Source: Trichosporon coremiiforme | Lineage: Eukaryota; Basidiomycota; Tremellomycetes; Trichosporonales; Trichosporonaceae | Length of the DNA: 64,000 nt | NCBI GenBank assembly: GCA_039545355.1 | Contig: BCJJ01000001.1 | Location: forward strand, 1 to 64,000 | Direction of reading: 5' to 3' | Shown here: positions 11,934 to 24,709 of the stretch, piece after piece | How positions within the stretch are numbered: the first letter of the stretch is position 1 | Layout of the letters: every line of letters starts with the position of its first letter | Made by a program: the position numbers and the translations under genes | Notes under the pieces: model-generated | What the model was told of the DNA's origin: nothing | What the model saw: only the letters and a program-made list of their open reading frames with translations | Database searches by the model: none

Positions 11934-12846
11934 ATGGACGCGACCGCGTCCTCCGCCCGACCAGTCTCGACGGCGACGACCCCGCATGCGCCAATAACCC
12001 CCATCGTGCCACAGGCAGTGCACGCCCTCGCGGCGCCAGTTCCGAACCTGATCGACACCGCGCTGCCAGGCTACCTGCTGCCAGAAGTCATTCGGACACT
12101 GCAGGATAGCGCCCGCCACGCCGTCGAGCAGCGGGTAGCTGCCGAGCGCGACGCAGGCACAGGGCAGGAGGAGGACGTGGACATTTCCGCGCTCACGATC
12201 AACGAGAGGCGGCATAGCGTGCCGCCTAAGGAGAAGGGGAAGGGCAAGGAAGGCATGGTCGAGGATGCGGTCAAGGAGAGACTGGAGCGGATCGGATACG
12301 CCGTTGGCGGATACGTTGCTGAGAAGTGAGCTGGCTCTGGTCTGTTGCACGCTAGCTAACGGCAGGCTCACACTCGCGCGACCCCCGCTCGCATCTCACC
12401 TCGACATGATCAAGTTCGTCTGCAAAGACCTCTTCCTCTTCGTCTATGCCAAGCAGATCGACAACCTCCGAACGAACCACAGGGTGAATTGCAGCCGCTC
12501 CTCAGCTTCGCGGTGACCGAAGTTAGCTGACATCCAGGGTGTCTTCGTGCTGCAATCGCATGCCTTCCCTCCGCTTGCGTCCGTATCCTCGACGCGGGGC
12601 ACGCAGCATGACGTCGCAGTCGCTAAGCTGCACTTGATATACCCGCAGGCTCTGATTCAAGGGGCGCTCCAGCGGCTCGGCATGCAGTGCACGGTGACCG
12701 CGGAGACGAGCCAGCTCCCGCAGTGCACCTTCCAGGTCCGCGTCAGCAAGCACCGCCAGGCGTCCGAGGGGCCCGGTCACGCCGCTCAGGAGAGCGTCGA
12801 CAGGCGAAGAAGCAGTGCCGCGACGAGCGTTATGAGCCCCAGATAG
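11934..12846 (+). CDS. TRS33: TRAPP complex subunit Trs33 (TRAPPC6)
   Basis: Small Bet3-family subunit of the TRAPP tethering complexes, which act as Rab (Ypt1/Ypt31) exchange factors at the Golgi. Exons 11934-12325, 12366-12483, 12538-12846; 272 aa. Introns of 40 and 54 nt carry CTAAC and CTGAC branch points. The conserved core is clear: RLERIGYAVGGYVAEKL, DMIKFVCKDLFLFVYAKQ, QIDNLRTNHRGVFVLQ, LIQGALQRLGMQCTVTAE and CTFQVRV. The first 110 residues are Ala/Pro-rich and acidic without a match to the core, and the last 25 or so form an unrelated basic tail, so the protein is longer than the yeast core domain. It is convergent with the PSP1 gene. Confidence 0.93.
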
Positions 12847-13204
12847 TCACCCCCTTGTAAACAGATACGATATATGGCGATGTTGCATACTGTATGTTGG
12901 CTCGATCGATCTATCACGCACATAGCATATACCCATACTCGTACAAATGTTAATTGTATAGACCCTTTTTCCCCAACAACCACGATCTCTTGGTAACCAA
13001 CCCTTACAGTTATCTGATTAATCGAAAAACTACTAGGTGGGGAAAGCAGGGAAGATAGAAGAAGAAAGGAAACGGAATCTCTTAAAATCTACGCTCTGTG
13101 CTCAGTTTGTTGTTGTGAAGTTGTTACCCTTTACGTTGAAGTAGAATAACGGGAAGAAGGTGCGAATGTCTAGGCAGGTCGGGCGTCCTTACAGACTCTG
13201 CTTC
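12847..13204. other. Convergent 3' intergenic region
   Basis: AT-richer spacer between the stops of TRS33 (plus) and the PSP1-domain gene (minus). No gene seen; it should hold both poly(A) regions. Confidence 0.6.
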
Positions 13205-16048
13205 CTAAGTAATGGGTCGAGGGTCGTCCTTGGGGACCATCGACATCCAAATTCGAGACTGGGATCAGCTTTCGGCACTGGGGTGTAAGCTTACCTTGAA
13301 GATACGGAAGTTCTCCTTAGTCAGCTCGCGGAAGTCCACTCGCTTGTCCGCCTTGAAGAAGAACGTGAGCTTGCGGCGGTCCCATTGGTACTCCGCGTCC
13401 ACGATCTGCATCGGCAGGCCTCGCTGAGCAACCTTCTCGCGACAGATCAACATGGCATCGTGCTCGTCGCGCAGCTTCTCAACCATGCGGCTGCGACGTT
13501 AGCTTACGCTGACTAGATTGCACTTACGCTTGCTCCTCGGCACCGCCGCTGGACTTTGTGAAGATGCGCTTGGGCATGATCTCCTTGGCGAGGGGTCCGC
13601 GGGCACCGATGCCTCCACTGCCGCCCATATCCATCTGCGACCCGCTGGGACCGACTCCGGACAAGAGAGTGTTGAGGTCCGCGCCGGTGAAGTCGATGGC
13701 ACCGGGGGCGGGCACGAAGTGCTGGCTTTGGCTACCGTTGCGCTTGTGGTTGCTGGTGCTGTTGGAAGCGGCGGGCGGTTGGTTGGCCATAGCCATTCCG
13801 GGAGGCTGGTGCTGCGAGGCTCCGGAAAGAAGAGCTGCAGTGGCTTGGCGCTCCTGCCACTCGCGCACCTCGACCGGCGTCAGTTGATCATAGACGACGG
13901 TTCCAAGGTCAGAGCCGCGATCAGCTTCGACGATCACCCGGTCACCGTTACTGATCAGAAGAGTGGGATCGGGGCAATAGAATACGTCGCGGCGGCCAGC
14001 CTTGAACGTCACGATATAGAGAGGGGTGGTAGGGGGCAGCGACGCCAAAGGAATGCCCTTGCCGAGGTCGGCCAACGACAGGGACGAGAATGACGGGGAT
14101 GATTGGGTGTTACCTCCCTGCTGCTGAGGCGGACCACCGAAGTAGTTCGGACCAGGACCAGGCGGGCCAGACGAACCCAGAGGGAAACCGGGACCAGGGT
14201 TGGACATGCCGCCGACTGGGCCGCCAGGAGGACCACCAAAGCCAGAGCCGCCGAACCCTCCGAAATTGTTCTGAGGGAACGAGGGGCGACCAGGCGTCTG
14301 GCCGATGCCTCCAAAGTAGCCAAAGCCTCCTGGAGGTCTGCCAAACGTCGGCCCAGGTCCGGGAGGAGGGCCCTGTGAGAAAGGACCGGGTCGGAAACCC
14401 CCCGCGGTCGGCGACGGAATGCCCATGTTGCCACCGCCTCCGAAACGGGCATCGAATCCGCCAGGTCCTTGAGGCTGTCCGCCCGAACGGAGGGGTGCGC
14501 CGATGGCGCCGGGACCACCCTCGCGGATTCTGTCTGGGCTGCCGGTGACAGCGCCCGAGAACGATGTCCTTGAACGAGTGTCGGCGAATCCGAAGCGGCC
14601 ACGGCCACCCTCGCGTTGTTCTGGTCCAGTTGTTCCGCCGGGCGAAGAGCCAAAGAAAGGGTCGGACGTGGGGTTGGAGCGAGCAATCTGGCGGGGGTTG
14701 TCCGAGAGGCCGGGAGCGAAGATCGGCAGGCTGGATGCAGCCTGCTCAGGCTCAGCAGTGATCACACCCTGGTTGTTCTCGTCGACATCGAGGTTAAGCG
14801 CATTGCCGAAGGAATCAGCAATGAGCTCTTCGTCGGTGAAGCCAAGAGAACCCAAGCCACGGGAACGACCGCCTCCTACAGCGCTCAGACCTGGCCCGGC
14901 GTCGTTGAAACTGAAGCCGCGGCGGGGTGCGCCAATCACCGACATGCTGTGGCGGCGACTAGAGTTGCCAGAACGCCCTCCGTTAGCGGTGTCCTCGAAG
15001 CCGCCGACGACAGAGGAGTACGTGGGCTGTCCGCCGACGCCGCCCAGAGCGTTCGTAACGGATGTGGTGAGCGCCGCCGTCGTGGGAGAGGTGGTCCAGT
15101 TGGTCCGGGAGCCGAAGGTCGCCTCCTGGGGAGTTCGGAAGCTCTTCGGCCCGAAGTTGGTGGTTTGGCTGCGAGTTGCAGTCTTGTTCTGTTTGGCGGG
15201 CTCCTCATTGTTGTCGAGGAACGGGCGCATTCCGCTCGTGAATGGAGACATGTTGCTGGAACCATCCTGTCGCCATCCTTCTTCGAAGAAGCTCGATCCA
15301 CCCGCCGAGTCGAAAGTGCTGAGCGGCATCATGTAGCTGCGGTCAGGCCGAACACCGGTCGCGAACGACTGGGACCGAGAACGAGATACGTTTGCCGGAG
15401 CGACCGGTGGCGAGTACTGCCCTCCCCTACTGCTATGCGGAGGGATTGCTTGATTACCGGTGGTAGGAGAGGTTGACGGAGACGATGACGGCGAGAAGGT
15501 GGGGAACTGGGACGGAGAGGTAGAGCGCGAGATCTGAAGCTCCTCGACGTGGGATGACAACGTACGAACGAGGGACGACGGCTGAAGAGTCAGAGAGAGG
15601 GGATCGAAGGTCGATGAATTACCTGAGACACAAAGTCCCATAGAGTACTCACACGCTGGTCAATCTTGTCAGCGACGGAGAAGGAGCTAGCACGGACTGG
15701 GCCCGAGCCGTAGGGCAGTGGGCCTCCCATCCGGCCGTTACCAGACATCCGAGAGCCGCCGATGACGCCAAAGTCGTTGGCTGTGGTGCCGTTTGTCTGC
15801 CCAGGGCTGCCGCGGCCCGAAGCTGGAGATGAGATGGGCAAGCGTTCATCCGGAGGTTGGCTCGATCCACGCTGGACAGTCGAGGACAGATAAGGGTTGC
15901 TAACCGTGAAGGATCGCACTGGCGAAGGGCGGAATTGAGCCGGGGGAGGAGTCGCTTTGCTGTCCTTGGATGAAGTCTGCGCTGCAGTCGCATGGCCGCT
16001 GCCATCGCCCTCTGTGAGAGGGGCCGCAGGCACTGCGGCGTCGGCCAT
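13205..16048 (-). CDS. PSP1 C-terminal domain protein
   Basis: Fungal protein of the Psp1 family (yeast PSP1 is known as a suppressor of DNA polymerase mutants; the molecular role is poorly defined). Exons in transcript order: 16048-15653, 15581-13528, 13490-13295, 13258-13205; 899 aa. The C-terminal domain from about residue 650 contains LYIVTFKAGRRDVFYC, GDRVIVEADRGSDLGTVV, then LPMQIVDAEYQWDRRKLTFF, RVDFRELTKENFRIFK and, after the last intron, SRIWM. The tiny 54-nt last exon is secure because SRIWM is the conserved end of the domain. Residues about 1-400 are Ser/Pro-rich and 400-640 are Gly/Pro/Phe-rich, suggesting an intrinsically disordered region. The start is the ATG at 16048, preceded by a long leader. 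Confidence 0.9.
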
Positions 16049-18413
16049 GGTTTAGAGTGATTCCGACAGCTTGAGATGAAACTTGATCAAGAAGAAGGTG
16101 GTTGAATGACAGCCAAGCCGTGGTTCGAAGACAGGGCGGTGGCCTCCGAACGGGGAAGACAGAAGGAGGGTTGACCTCGCGGCTTTCGAGTTCAGGGCCA
16201 AAGGGGGAGGCTGAAAGAACCGAGTGGGGGTCCGAGATTGGTGGGAGAAGGTACTGAGGATGGATGGGACAATGGATGTGTCGACGAAAACTATTGCGGA
16301 TGGTAAGTCGCCGAGCTGCAGGGGTGATTGAGAGTGAGAAGACCAAACTTGAGGCAAGTGTGGTGATACGGAGGTAAATGACAGGCGACTTGGGGACCCG
16401 GGGGGACGGCCCGTACTAGAGCGGGGGGTGGGGGCTGCGGGGAGGGTGAGGTCGCCAAATAATGTACAGCAATCGTAGTGGAGCAAGTCTAGATAGTCTA
16501 AAGATGGTATGGGGGAGAATGGGAAGGAGGATGAGGTGGTGGCAAAGGGATGGAGAGGAGGACGAGTGATGATGATGAGGTAGAGGATGAGGGAAACAAG
16601 GGTCAGGTACTGCAGGTTGGCAGAGCTAGATCCATTTGATGACAGAGACGAGCAATGAGGAATGTTGGCTGGCCATGCTGAGCCTTTGTTACGTTTCGCG
16701 CTTTCATCCGGGTCCCAGCTGACCATACCAGCCCTGTTGAGGGCTAGCAGAGAGGAGCCATCTCGGAACACACAGGGTCTCGGCTTCGGTGCTGCAGTAG
16801 TGGTATGCATGCATTAGTTCGGTATCCACAGCAGATGTTCGCTCCGCAAACAACGGGCGGTCGAGCCACCGCGGCGGAGCAAGCAGGGCGGGCACACGAA
16901 GTGCAAGGGACGACGCACGGTTGAGAATGACACCACACGTCAAGCGCTGCGACAGAGCTCTACAGCTCTCCAGCGATCCGGGAGTTAGGAGTGAGCGGTA
17001 GGCTCCCATACACTCATGCAGCTACGAATGTTTCAGCAAGGCGCTGGGAAGAGAGGCGGTGGCATGTGAGGCTGCCATAATGTGTGCCGCCGGGGTATCG
17101 ATGCCGCAGCATGAGTGCCCCATATTCGGTTGCCCATCTGCCCCACTGCCCGTATGGCAGGATGCCCAGCTGGCCAGGCGTGGGCAGATATTCTACCGCA
17201 GCTGATATCGGGCCCGCCCACCGCCGACAAGCCCACACGGAACGAGCAGTATGCCGCGCCCTCCTCGATTATTATTCTGACACCCGGTGAGGCCGGCTCT
17301 GCTCCATGCACCGGCGCACTCCTTCCGAGGTCCAGGTCGAGCCTAGTCTAGGGCAGTTGAACGCTGGTTCTTGTTGTGCCCTCGCAGGCGTGCAAGGCAC
17401 TCGCCGGTAGTCATGTGGCCACTCGATCCCGCATACTCTCCAGTCGGCTGACCTGCACGCGCCCGTAAGGGGGAGGACCGGATAGGGCACTGCATATCGA
17501 ACTCTGCATCCGAATTCTCGAGTCCAATGACGTACGCATGCCATGCATCTGCACGCGTCGGGCACCTGCGCACAGGTTCATCGGCTGCTCGCATACGCGG
17601 CCTCCACCGAAATCCACCTCGCGGCAACAATGGTCACCGAACTGGACAGATGACAGACCTGGCGATCAACACGCACGATCGATTCACGCGGACATAGAAT
17701 GCATGCATACTTGAATGACTCTGCATCCTCTGCTTCTGCGTGCACGGTCGACTGTTTGTCGTCACTCCCGGTGACAAACTCTCTTCCTCGATGCGCTCAC
17801 CGATCTCATAGACCGATGATGCATGCTCGCTACTCGCTGTCCTCGTTACATCACATCGGATTTGGCCTGCTCTCATTGGAATGCTCATCAATCCATCGCG
17901 TCCATCGCACCTGTTTAAGGCAGTGATGCACATTGCACAGCTCGCGCCGGTCCAAGCGCCGTACACTTGCGCGTCTGCAGGATGCACGTACAGCTGAATG
18001 CTGAATGCGTCTGGAGTCTGTCGCTGCCGCGAACTAGATCTGGCGGCCTGACCTGGCCCCTCGACCTGCCTCACATTCCGCCACCTGACGCTTAAGCACG
18101 GTATCAACCGAGCTATCAGTCACTCCACCCGATCCCACCTGACCCACCATCCGCCCTCAACGAGAGCCCTCGCAAGCGTTCACACTCACACTCACATTGC
18201 CTCCCTCCTTTCTTTCTTATTCTCCCAACCTCTTCTTTTCTTTCACTCCTAACTCCGGTGTCCCCCCACCGACACTGCAGACAGCCAGGCGCTACCCTAC
18301 TGTCTCTACTCTCCCTTGCCGCCTCCGTTCATTCTTGGTGCTTCCTAGCGTCACTCACCCAGTGCGACCGGGATTGCGCGTGCGAGCGTACTGCTTGCTG
18401 CCTTTAAATCGTC
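16049..18413. other. 2.4-kb divergent intergenic region
   Basis: Lies between the start codons of the PSP1 gene (minus) and the NBR1-like gene (plus). Frames here are short and do not resemble proteins. The minus-strand open stretch at 16052-16810 lies in the probable PSP1 leader. A pyrimidine-rich tract (about 18195-18260) precedes the NBR1-like start, typical of a fungal transcription start or leader. Nothing else is supported. Confidence 0.5.
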
Positions 18414-21400
18414 ATGTTTGTCATCAAGGCAACCCTGCGCGATGAGACCCGCCGCATCTCATTCGACGTGAACGGGTTCCCCAACTACTCCGAAATCCAG
18501 GACAAGGTGAGTTGCTTTTGGGTGGCAAATGCCCCTGCCGCTGGTGGCAACGACGTCGCCCATTGCGCGAGGTGAACACGGTAGGATCGGGGACGTCAAT
18601 TGCATCGTGGCCTTGCCCACTGTCGCAGACGCCCTTGGAGACGTGGAAACACGCCCAGCACACATCCGTCTTGGCGCATCATGCACAGCACACGAGGGCA
18701 CAAGCTAACACATAGGTTCGCGCAGCGTTTAGTCTCCCCGCGACCGCCCATCCTTTCTGGCACAACGTCCTTTTCTACCCTGACGATGCTAAGAATTCTC
18801 GCATCAAATTCAAGCAGCACGTCTGCGACGCTGATGAGTAAGTACATGCCGTCGGCCTCGAATACAAGTTGTGCTAGTGTTTTCGGCGCCTCGATTGGTT
18901 ATCAAGCGAGCCAGCCCGAATTCCAGTGCGCTGACGCGTCTACGCGCACTTGCCCTTCGGCTATCTTCCTATCTTTGGGCTTTATAAAGCTGACTCTGCA
19001 CAGATATAGCGCTGGTCAGCAACCTTTCAAGAGCGTCTCGGGCTACCCCAGTCCTATGCTCGTGTTCAACGTTCTGACTACCTCTGATCCCCGACTCAAC
19101 GCCATCCGCGACTACCACAAGGCCAGCAAGATGCAGGCTAAAGCCAACGAACTCGACGTCGCCATCGCCGCCATCGACGAGGACCTCCTGCACAGGCACC
19201 AGCTGCTCGTTTCCTTGGAGGACAAGCTCCAGCAGTGTCGTTGTGAGGGAGACGCTCTCGGTGTTTCGTTCTGGTCCGACCGCGTTGAGGAGAAGCGGCG
19301 CTCGCTCCCTCAGCTGAACGAGAAGCTCCGCAGTCTCCGCACCGAGCGCCGTGCTATCGTCGAGGAGCTAGACCGCATGCGCCCGTCGTCGCCTGGCCTC
19401 TCCCTGCGCCAATGGGCCGACTCTCAGGAGCTCGATGAGATCCGCCAGATGCGTGACACCGATCAAGAACTCGCTGCCTGGCAGATCGAGAACGCCGACG
19501 CCACGTTCCCGCCGCTCGAGTCTGTCCTGAATGGTACCTCTCGTTTCCCGAGCTCCAGTTGGTCCTCTGAACCTTGGGGAAGCATGCCCCTCCCGCCGAA
19601 CAGCTTTCGTCGCCCGTTGCCTGACCCCCCGGTTGCTGGAGGCGTCGGGGCGATTCGCGACATTGTTGCTAGCTCGGCGGCGAATGCGATCCCCGCTCGT
19701 GAGATCGGCGCCGTTCTCGACCGCTTCCTGGAGCACTTCCAGGGACAGCTCTGTGACACGCTTGACACCTTTGCATCGCGTATCTCCCCCAACCCTCCCC
19801 AGGAGACCGCTGCACCTGCTGAGGTTCCTGAGGTGAAGGCTGAGACCTCCGAACCCCACATCCCTGGAGCCTTTGTTTCCTCGGCCACTGCCGTTCCTGC
19901 CATTCCGGAGGCGGAGACCACGACAGACGAGAAGAAGAAAGACAAGACAAAGAAGCACTGCCACGGCCACAAGGGCGCCTACCGTCACAAGCACATTACC
20001 TGCGATGGCTGTCTGACCGGCATCCGCGGCATGCGCTACAAGTGTGAACAGTGCCCTGACTACGACCTCTGCGGATCGTGTCTCGCGTACCTTCACACTT
20101 CTGATCTGCACCCCGTCACCCACACCTTCCGTGCCATGCTGCACCGTGGCCTCGAGGAGCGTATCAAGTTTGGCGGAACTGAGCCGACCCGTGCAACCCA
20201 TCAGGCTAGCCGTCACCCTGCCACTTGCGACCTGTGTTCCGAGAACATTGTTGGGGTTCGCTGGAAGTGCCTCAACTGCCCTGACTGGGACTGCTGCTCG
20301 TCTTGCGCCCGCTCTGTCTCTCTTACGCACCCCGGCCACAGCTTCGTCAAGCTGCACATGCCCACGGACTATGTCGGCAATGCTGCGTGGGACGCGAAGA
20401 GCAACGTGCGCCACCCCTTCGTGGTCTGCGACGGCTGCAACACGTCCATCCGCGGACCTCGCTACAAGTGCATGCACCCGAGCTGCCTTGACTACGACCT
20501 GTGCGAGAAGTGCGAGTCGCAGCCCGTCCCCATCCACCCCGAGGACCACCCCATGCTCAAGACCAAGACTCCCCTCCACGTCAAGGTCCAGTCGTCGTTT
20601 GACCCCATCAACGAGGTCTACGATGACCACCACCGCCGCTACTGCGTCTCGCCCCGCAAGGAGCGCAAGGCGCGCTGGCCCGAGGCCGAGGCGGAGAGCA
20701 GCTCCCAGGCTCAGAAGGCCGCCGAGGAGGAGCCTGAGATCAAGGCTGAGGAGGCTGTCAAGACCGAGTCTGCGCCTGAGCCCAAGGCTGAGCCCTCGTT
20801 AATCGACATGAGCGAGACCCCGATTCAGGCTCTCGTCGACCGTGCGACGACTCCCAAGCCTGAGAACCCATGTGCCTTCACCCGCGGCGAGGAGTACGCC
20901 AAGGCTCTCGACTCTCTCTTCCAGACCCCTTTGCGTGTCCCCGGAGGCACCGTCAGCTTCAAGAAGGATTTTGACACGTCTCGCCTCGCCCAGAGCGTCG
21001 TCTCGAACGTCCAGAACATTGCCGAGCGTGTGTCTCAGAGCGTTGCCAGCACCATCGCCCAAGGCGCTGCCGCTTCGGCCGAGTTCGGTGCTGAGCCCGA
21101 GCGCGCCCGCACTCCCACCCCGGTCGGTGCCTTCCCTCAGCAAGGTTACACCGTTCCTCCTGTCGTCAAGACACCTCCCCGCAGCCACCTCGACGCCCAG
21201 CAGAAGGCGGCCGCGGAGGCTGACAAGGTCGCTGCTAGCATCAAGAAGGCGGAGGCTGAGCGCCAGAAGGCTATGGCCGAGTCGAGCCGCGTCAGCCACG
21301 CGGCCGAGCGCGCCGTCGACGAGAGCAAGGAGGCGACGAACGAGGACTTTGTCTCGTCGCTGAAGCAGGCCGAGGAGGAGATCCGCCAGGCGATGAGGGA

Positions 21401-22538
21401 GATTCGTGCCGATCGTGCCCGCCGCGAGGCCGAGAAGGCCAAAGCGAAGGGCAAGGCCAAGGCTGTCGAGGTTTCGGCGCCTTCGCAGATGGAGGAGACC
21501 GAGCGCGAGGACCCGATCGTCAAGATCATCGCTGACGCAGCTAAGCAGCACGCCGTCGCGTTCGAGAAGGCGCGTGAGGAGAAGTCCAATGAGGCTGAGA
21601 AGGAGGTCACGAAGGAGGAGCCCAAGATGGCCGAGGAGGCGCCCAAGGAGGCTGAGGAGGAGGTCCCGAAGCAGGAGCCCAAGAAGGCCGAGGTGGCGCC
21701 CGAGGAGCCCGAGCGCGATGACCCCATCTCGTCCATCATCGCTGCTGCCGCTGCACCCAAGAACGCCGGTCAGGAGCCCGTTGGTCCGCACGACATCTTC
21801 ACCTGGGTCCGCCACGTCACTATCCCCGCCGGCACTGTCCTTCCCGCTGGTGCCGAGTTCACCAAGACGTGGCGTGTGCGCCACTACGCCAGCGGCTTGG
21901 AGTACAACTTTGACAAGCTCCGCCTCGTGCATACGACCGAGGGCAAGCTCGGTCCCGCGTGCAAGACGGCTCAGGTCGTCCACCCCAGCGACATCGTCAA
22001 CGGCGGGGACGTCGAGGTGTCTATCGCGGGCCTGATCGTGCCCGAGGAGCCGGGCAAGGAGATCACGGAGCAGTGGCGCTGGGAGGACGCCCAGGGCGTC
22101 GTGTACGGTCAGCCTCTGCGCGTGCGCATCCATGTCGAGGCGGTCAGCTCGGGTGAGAGCTCGATGCACGCGTCATCCTTCGTCCTTCCCCAGCAGAAGC
22201 TCGCTACCCCGGGTACCGGTGACTCGTTCTACCTGCCCACGCCGCGCGAGCTGCGCATGGCTCACCATCCCGCGCTCGACGCCGACGAGCTCAGCGAGGA
22301 GCTGCACTCGGTCGCGTCGGCTTCGGACGCGCACTCGGAGCTGCACTCGGTCGCGTCGGTTTCGGACGCCCACTCGGAGCTGCACGTTGTCGACGACGAC
22401 GCGTCCTCGACCTTCTCGTTCAGCGACATTGAGCGCGACTCTGCCGTCGTCAAGGGCGCGCAGACCGTGACCTCGGAGTCGGATGAGGACTACGATTTCG
22501 TCGACACGACGGACGAGGACACGGGGAGTGAGATGTGA
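18414..22538 (+). CDS. NBR1-like selective autophagy receptor (PB1, 3x ZZ, FW domain)
   Basis: Probable cargo receptor linking cargo to Atg8 at autophagosomes, by family. Exons 18414-18506, 18716-18837, 19004-22538; 1249 aa. The introns (209 and 166 nt) are longer than usual here. Residues 1 to about 85 form a PB1-like domain (MFVIKATLRDETRRISFDV; FYPDDAKNSRIKFKQHV). Three ZZ zinc fingers follow at about 400-450 (CDGCLTGIRGMRYKCEQCPD), 475-525 (CDLCSENIVGVRWKCLNCPD) and 540-590 (CDGCNTSIRGPRYKC). Residues about 750-990 are charged, coiled-coil-like and rich in Lys/Glu/Ala. The NBR1-type FW (Ig-like) domain is at about 1000-1117 (GAEFTKTWRVRHYASG; ITEQWRWEDAQGVVYGQPLR). Near the end, EDYDFV (Y1235-V1238) in an acidic setting is a textbook LIR. 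A 13-residue unit repeats twice just before it. The N-terminal exons were chosen because they restore the PB1 and close the frame. Confidence 0.9.
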
Positions 22539-23969
22539 GCGACGAACGAAGCGAGTCGCGAGTTGCTGTGACTTTCGCTCTCATTTACCCACCCTCCTCC
22601 GACCCCTCCCAAAACTCACCCCACACTTGTTGAAATGCCCCCTGCCCCTGTCTGCCTAATAATGATTCGAAGTCAGTAGCCCGAGTCCACCATAACATAA
22701 ACGCAAAAGCCTTGTATTCGCTGTAGTGAAGTGTTGTTTACGAAATGAATCAGTACGCTCCTTACGGCGCGAGTGCAACGAGCGCAACTTGGAAGGGGTT
22801 ACCTGTACTGAGAGGGGCTGGAATGGTAGCGGAGTACGTGCAAGGTGGCAGTCGCCACCATGCGCAAACCACGAGTTCGTCAGACATGGCGGCACGAGCG
22901 GCCGAGACATTGCACTGCTGCCCAGTGCACCGCTCGCACAGCCCAGTCCCCGTCCACAACTGTGCTCACTCATGTTCTCCCCGTGCACAGACACTAAGTT
23001 GTACATCGTACAACGATTCGGACTAACTACATTACAGAAGCCATACCGCCATACATTCTCCGCTTTCTTCCGACACCACCAGTGCCACCTGTCATGTATA
23101 GGTGGGAGTCCGGTAGATGGAGAGACTAGAGGAACCCCCCACGGTCCTTAAACCCGTACGCCTTCGTGTTGTGGTCGGGAGGACCTAGGAAGAGGCGGCG
23201 CAGCTGGTGTCAACTGCCATGCGCGAGCTTAGCTTAGGATGGCAAGAGAGTGCAGCAACCGTGCATGAGCTACCAGGAGGTAATCGTGCTTGCTACCTCC
23301 GCGTCGTGATCAGGAGGTACAGCGTGCGCGTCACAGACACAGTCGTGTTCACGGTGAGACGTACGAAACGCTTCGTCTTGCGCCACATGTTGCCCAGGAC
23401 TTGGAGGATGGACACTGTGTCGGTTTACTGGGGCTGAGCTTGGCGTTGAAGCCGCGCACTTGGGGTATGGATCTAGTGGTGGGTAGTTGCAGTAGTGAAG
23501 CGGTGAGGAGTAGAACAGACGGCGGGCAGGGGGTTATGTGGACATGGACGGGGATACAGGAGGTATGGATACAGGGGGATGGATACAGGGGACAGACGGA
23601 TGGGAGCTACAGATGCGGGTGTGTGAGATGCGCGAGGAGGCGAGATCGGGGCGCGTATGTGTGCCGAGTAAAGCGACAGATCGAGTGTGTGTGGACGAGG
23701 TTGAGGTCAGTTCATATGAACCTCTCGGCGGATCGGAGGGCGGTGCTGAAGCGAGTGCACAACCCCACGACCCACGACCCACAGCCGTCGTCGGACGACG
23801 CTTCGCAGTAGGTCTGCCGTCCTTGAAACCAGTCTCGGACCACCTCTGCGTGTCGTCTTGACATCTCGTTTGGCTATCGTCAGAGATTCGTGGGGTATCG
23901 TCAGATGAAAGCTGCGTGGCAGGAGGTGAATCGGAGAGACGGACCGAGGTCTGTAGAGCGGGTGAGGTG
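22539..23969. other. Intergenic, no gene supported
   Basis: Downstream flank of the NBR1-like gene and of the small minus-strand gene ending at 23970. Frames present are low-complexity Arg/Ser/Pro translations on the minus strand and lack splice or domain support. A GGATACAGGG-type short repeat occurs near 23555-23592. Confidence 0.45.
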
Positions 23970-24176
23970 TCACTTGTCAGGCTTCGGCTTTGGCTGTGGC
24001 TTGGGCTCCTTCTTCCTCTCGGACTCGCAGCATATACCGGGGAAGGGACATGCGCCGGGGCTCGGTGGTGGGATTGGTGGCTAGGCGTCAGTCGTCTGTT
24101 CTGCCTCCATCTCATCTAATGCAAAAACTGGGAAGGAGGCACTCACCGAGGGGAGTGGCCCCCCATCGATCGGCAT
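23970..24176 (-). CDS. Hypothetical 46-aa Pro/Cys/Lys peptide
   Basis: Not recognised. Exon 1 (24176-24147) encodes MPIDGGPLPS and exon 2 (24080-23970) a Pro-rich stretch, then ACPFPGICCESERKK and a PK-rich tail. The 66-nt intron has GTGAGT, a CTGAC branch point and TAG, and both exons join in phase 0. A TATAAA element lies about 70 bp upstream of the ATG. The three cysteines (C-x5-CC) and basic Pro/Lys tail have no family assignment. There is no signal peptide. Reality rests on the promoter, intron grammar and phase rather than homology. Confidence 0.45.
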
Positions 24177-24709
24177 GACTGCTGCTGCTGTGCAGTGTCA
24201 TGAACGGTGAGGGTGGCCGAAAGTTGGCTGGTGACGAGTGTTTGTTTATACATCGCCGAGGAAGAATGGAATGAGTAAGCGGGGCCGGCGGAGGCGGGGT
24301 GGGAGAGTGCGGCAGAATGCGGCGGTGCAGCGGAGGGATGGGGACAGCGACGACGCATTGGACATGTCCGATACACATCAACGTGCTCGGCGATGTGTTG
24401 GGGATAAGTAAGAGGTCTGCCCCACGGAGGTGTGTCGGTGGTATGCGGCTGCCGACGTGACGGACAGACTCTAAATGCTGCGCACACATTGTGGTGAGCT
24501 CTCACGGTCACAAATCTGCGGCGTCGTAGATGCTATGCCACCCTTCCATCCTTCGAATCGTATCGCGATGACATCAGTCCGACGCCCGACTGCTATAAGT
24601 GAGTGGGTGAGGTCAATGGACATCGAGGTCAGTGTAGTGGTGAGTCACTCGGAGGCAACGTCAACGTGTCTCCGCCAGCTGGTGTCTCCGCCAGCTTTAC
24701 TGCATTCTC
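24177..24709. other. Intergenic between two small minus-strand genes
   Basis: Apart from the TATA element at 24243-24250 there is only a short direct repeat (CTGGTGTCTCCGCCAGC-like, about 24668-24695). No gene seen. Confidence 0.45.
24243..24250 (-). promoter_or_regulatory. TATA-like element
   Basis: TATAAACA on the minus strand about 70 bp before the ATG of the 46-aa peptide gene. Confidence 0.4.

Noticed and set aside
16052..16810. 252-codon minus-strand ORF upstream of the PSP1 gene
   Set aside because: Falls in the leader/promoter of the PSP1 gene, overlaps other open frames, low-complexity Ser/Pro/Thr, no family.
20799..22169. 456-codon minus-strand ORF
   Set aside because: Lies antisense to the NBR1-like gene; Leu/Arg/Gly-rich shadow of its GC-rich codons.
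23534..24115. 193-codon minus-strand Ser/Arg/Pro-rich ORF
   Set aside because: Random-looking composition; overlaps the better-supported 46-aa spliced gene in another frame.
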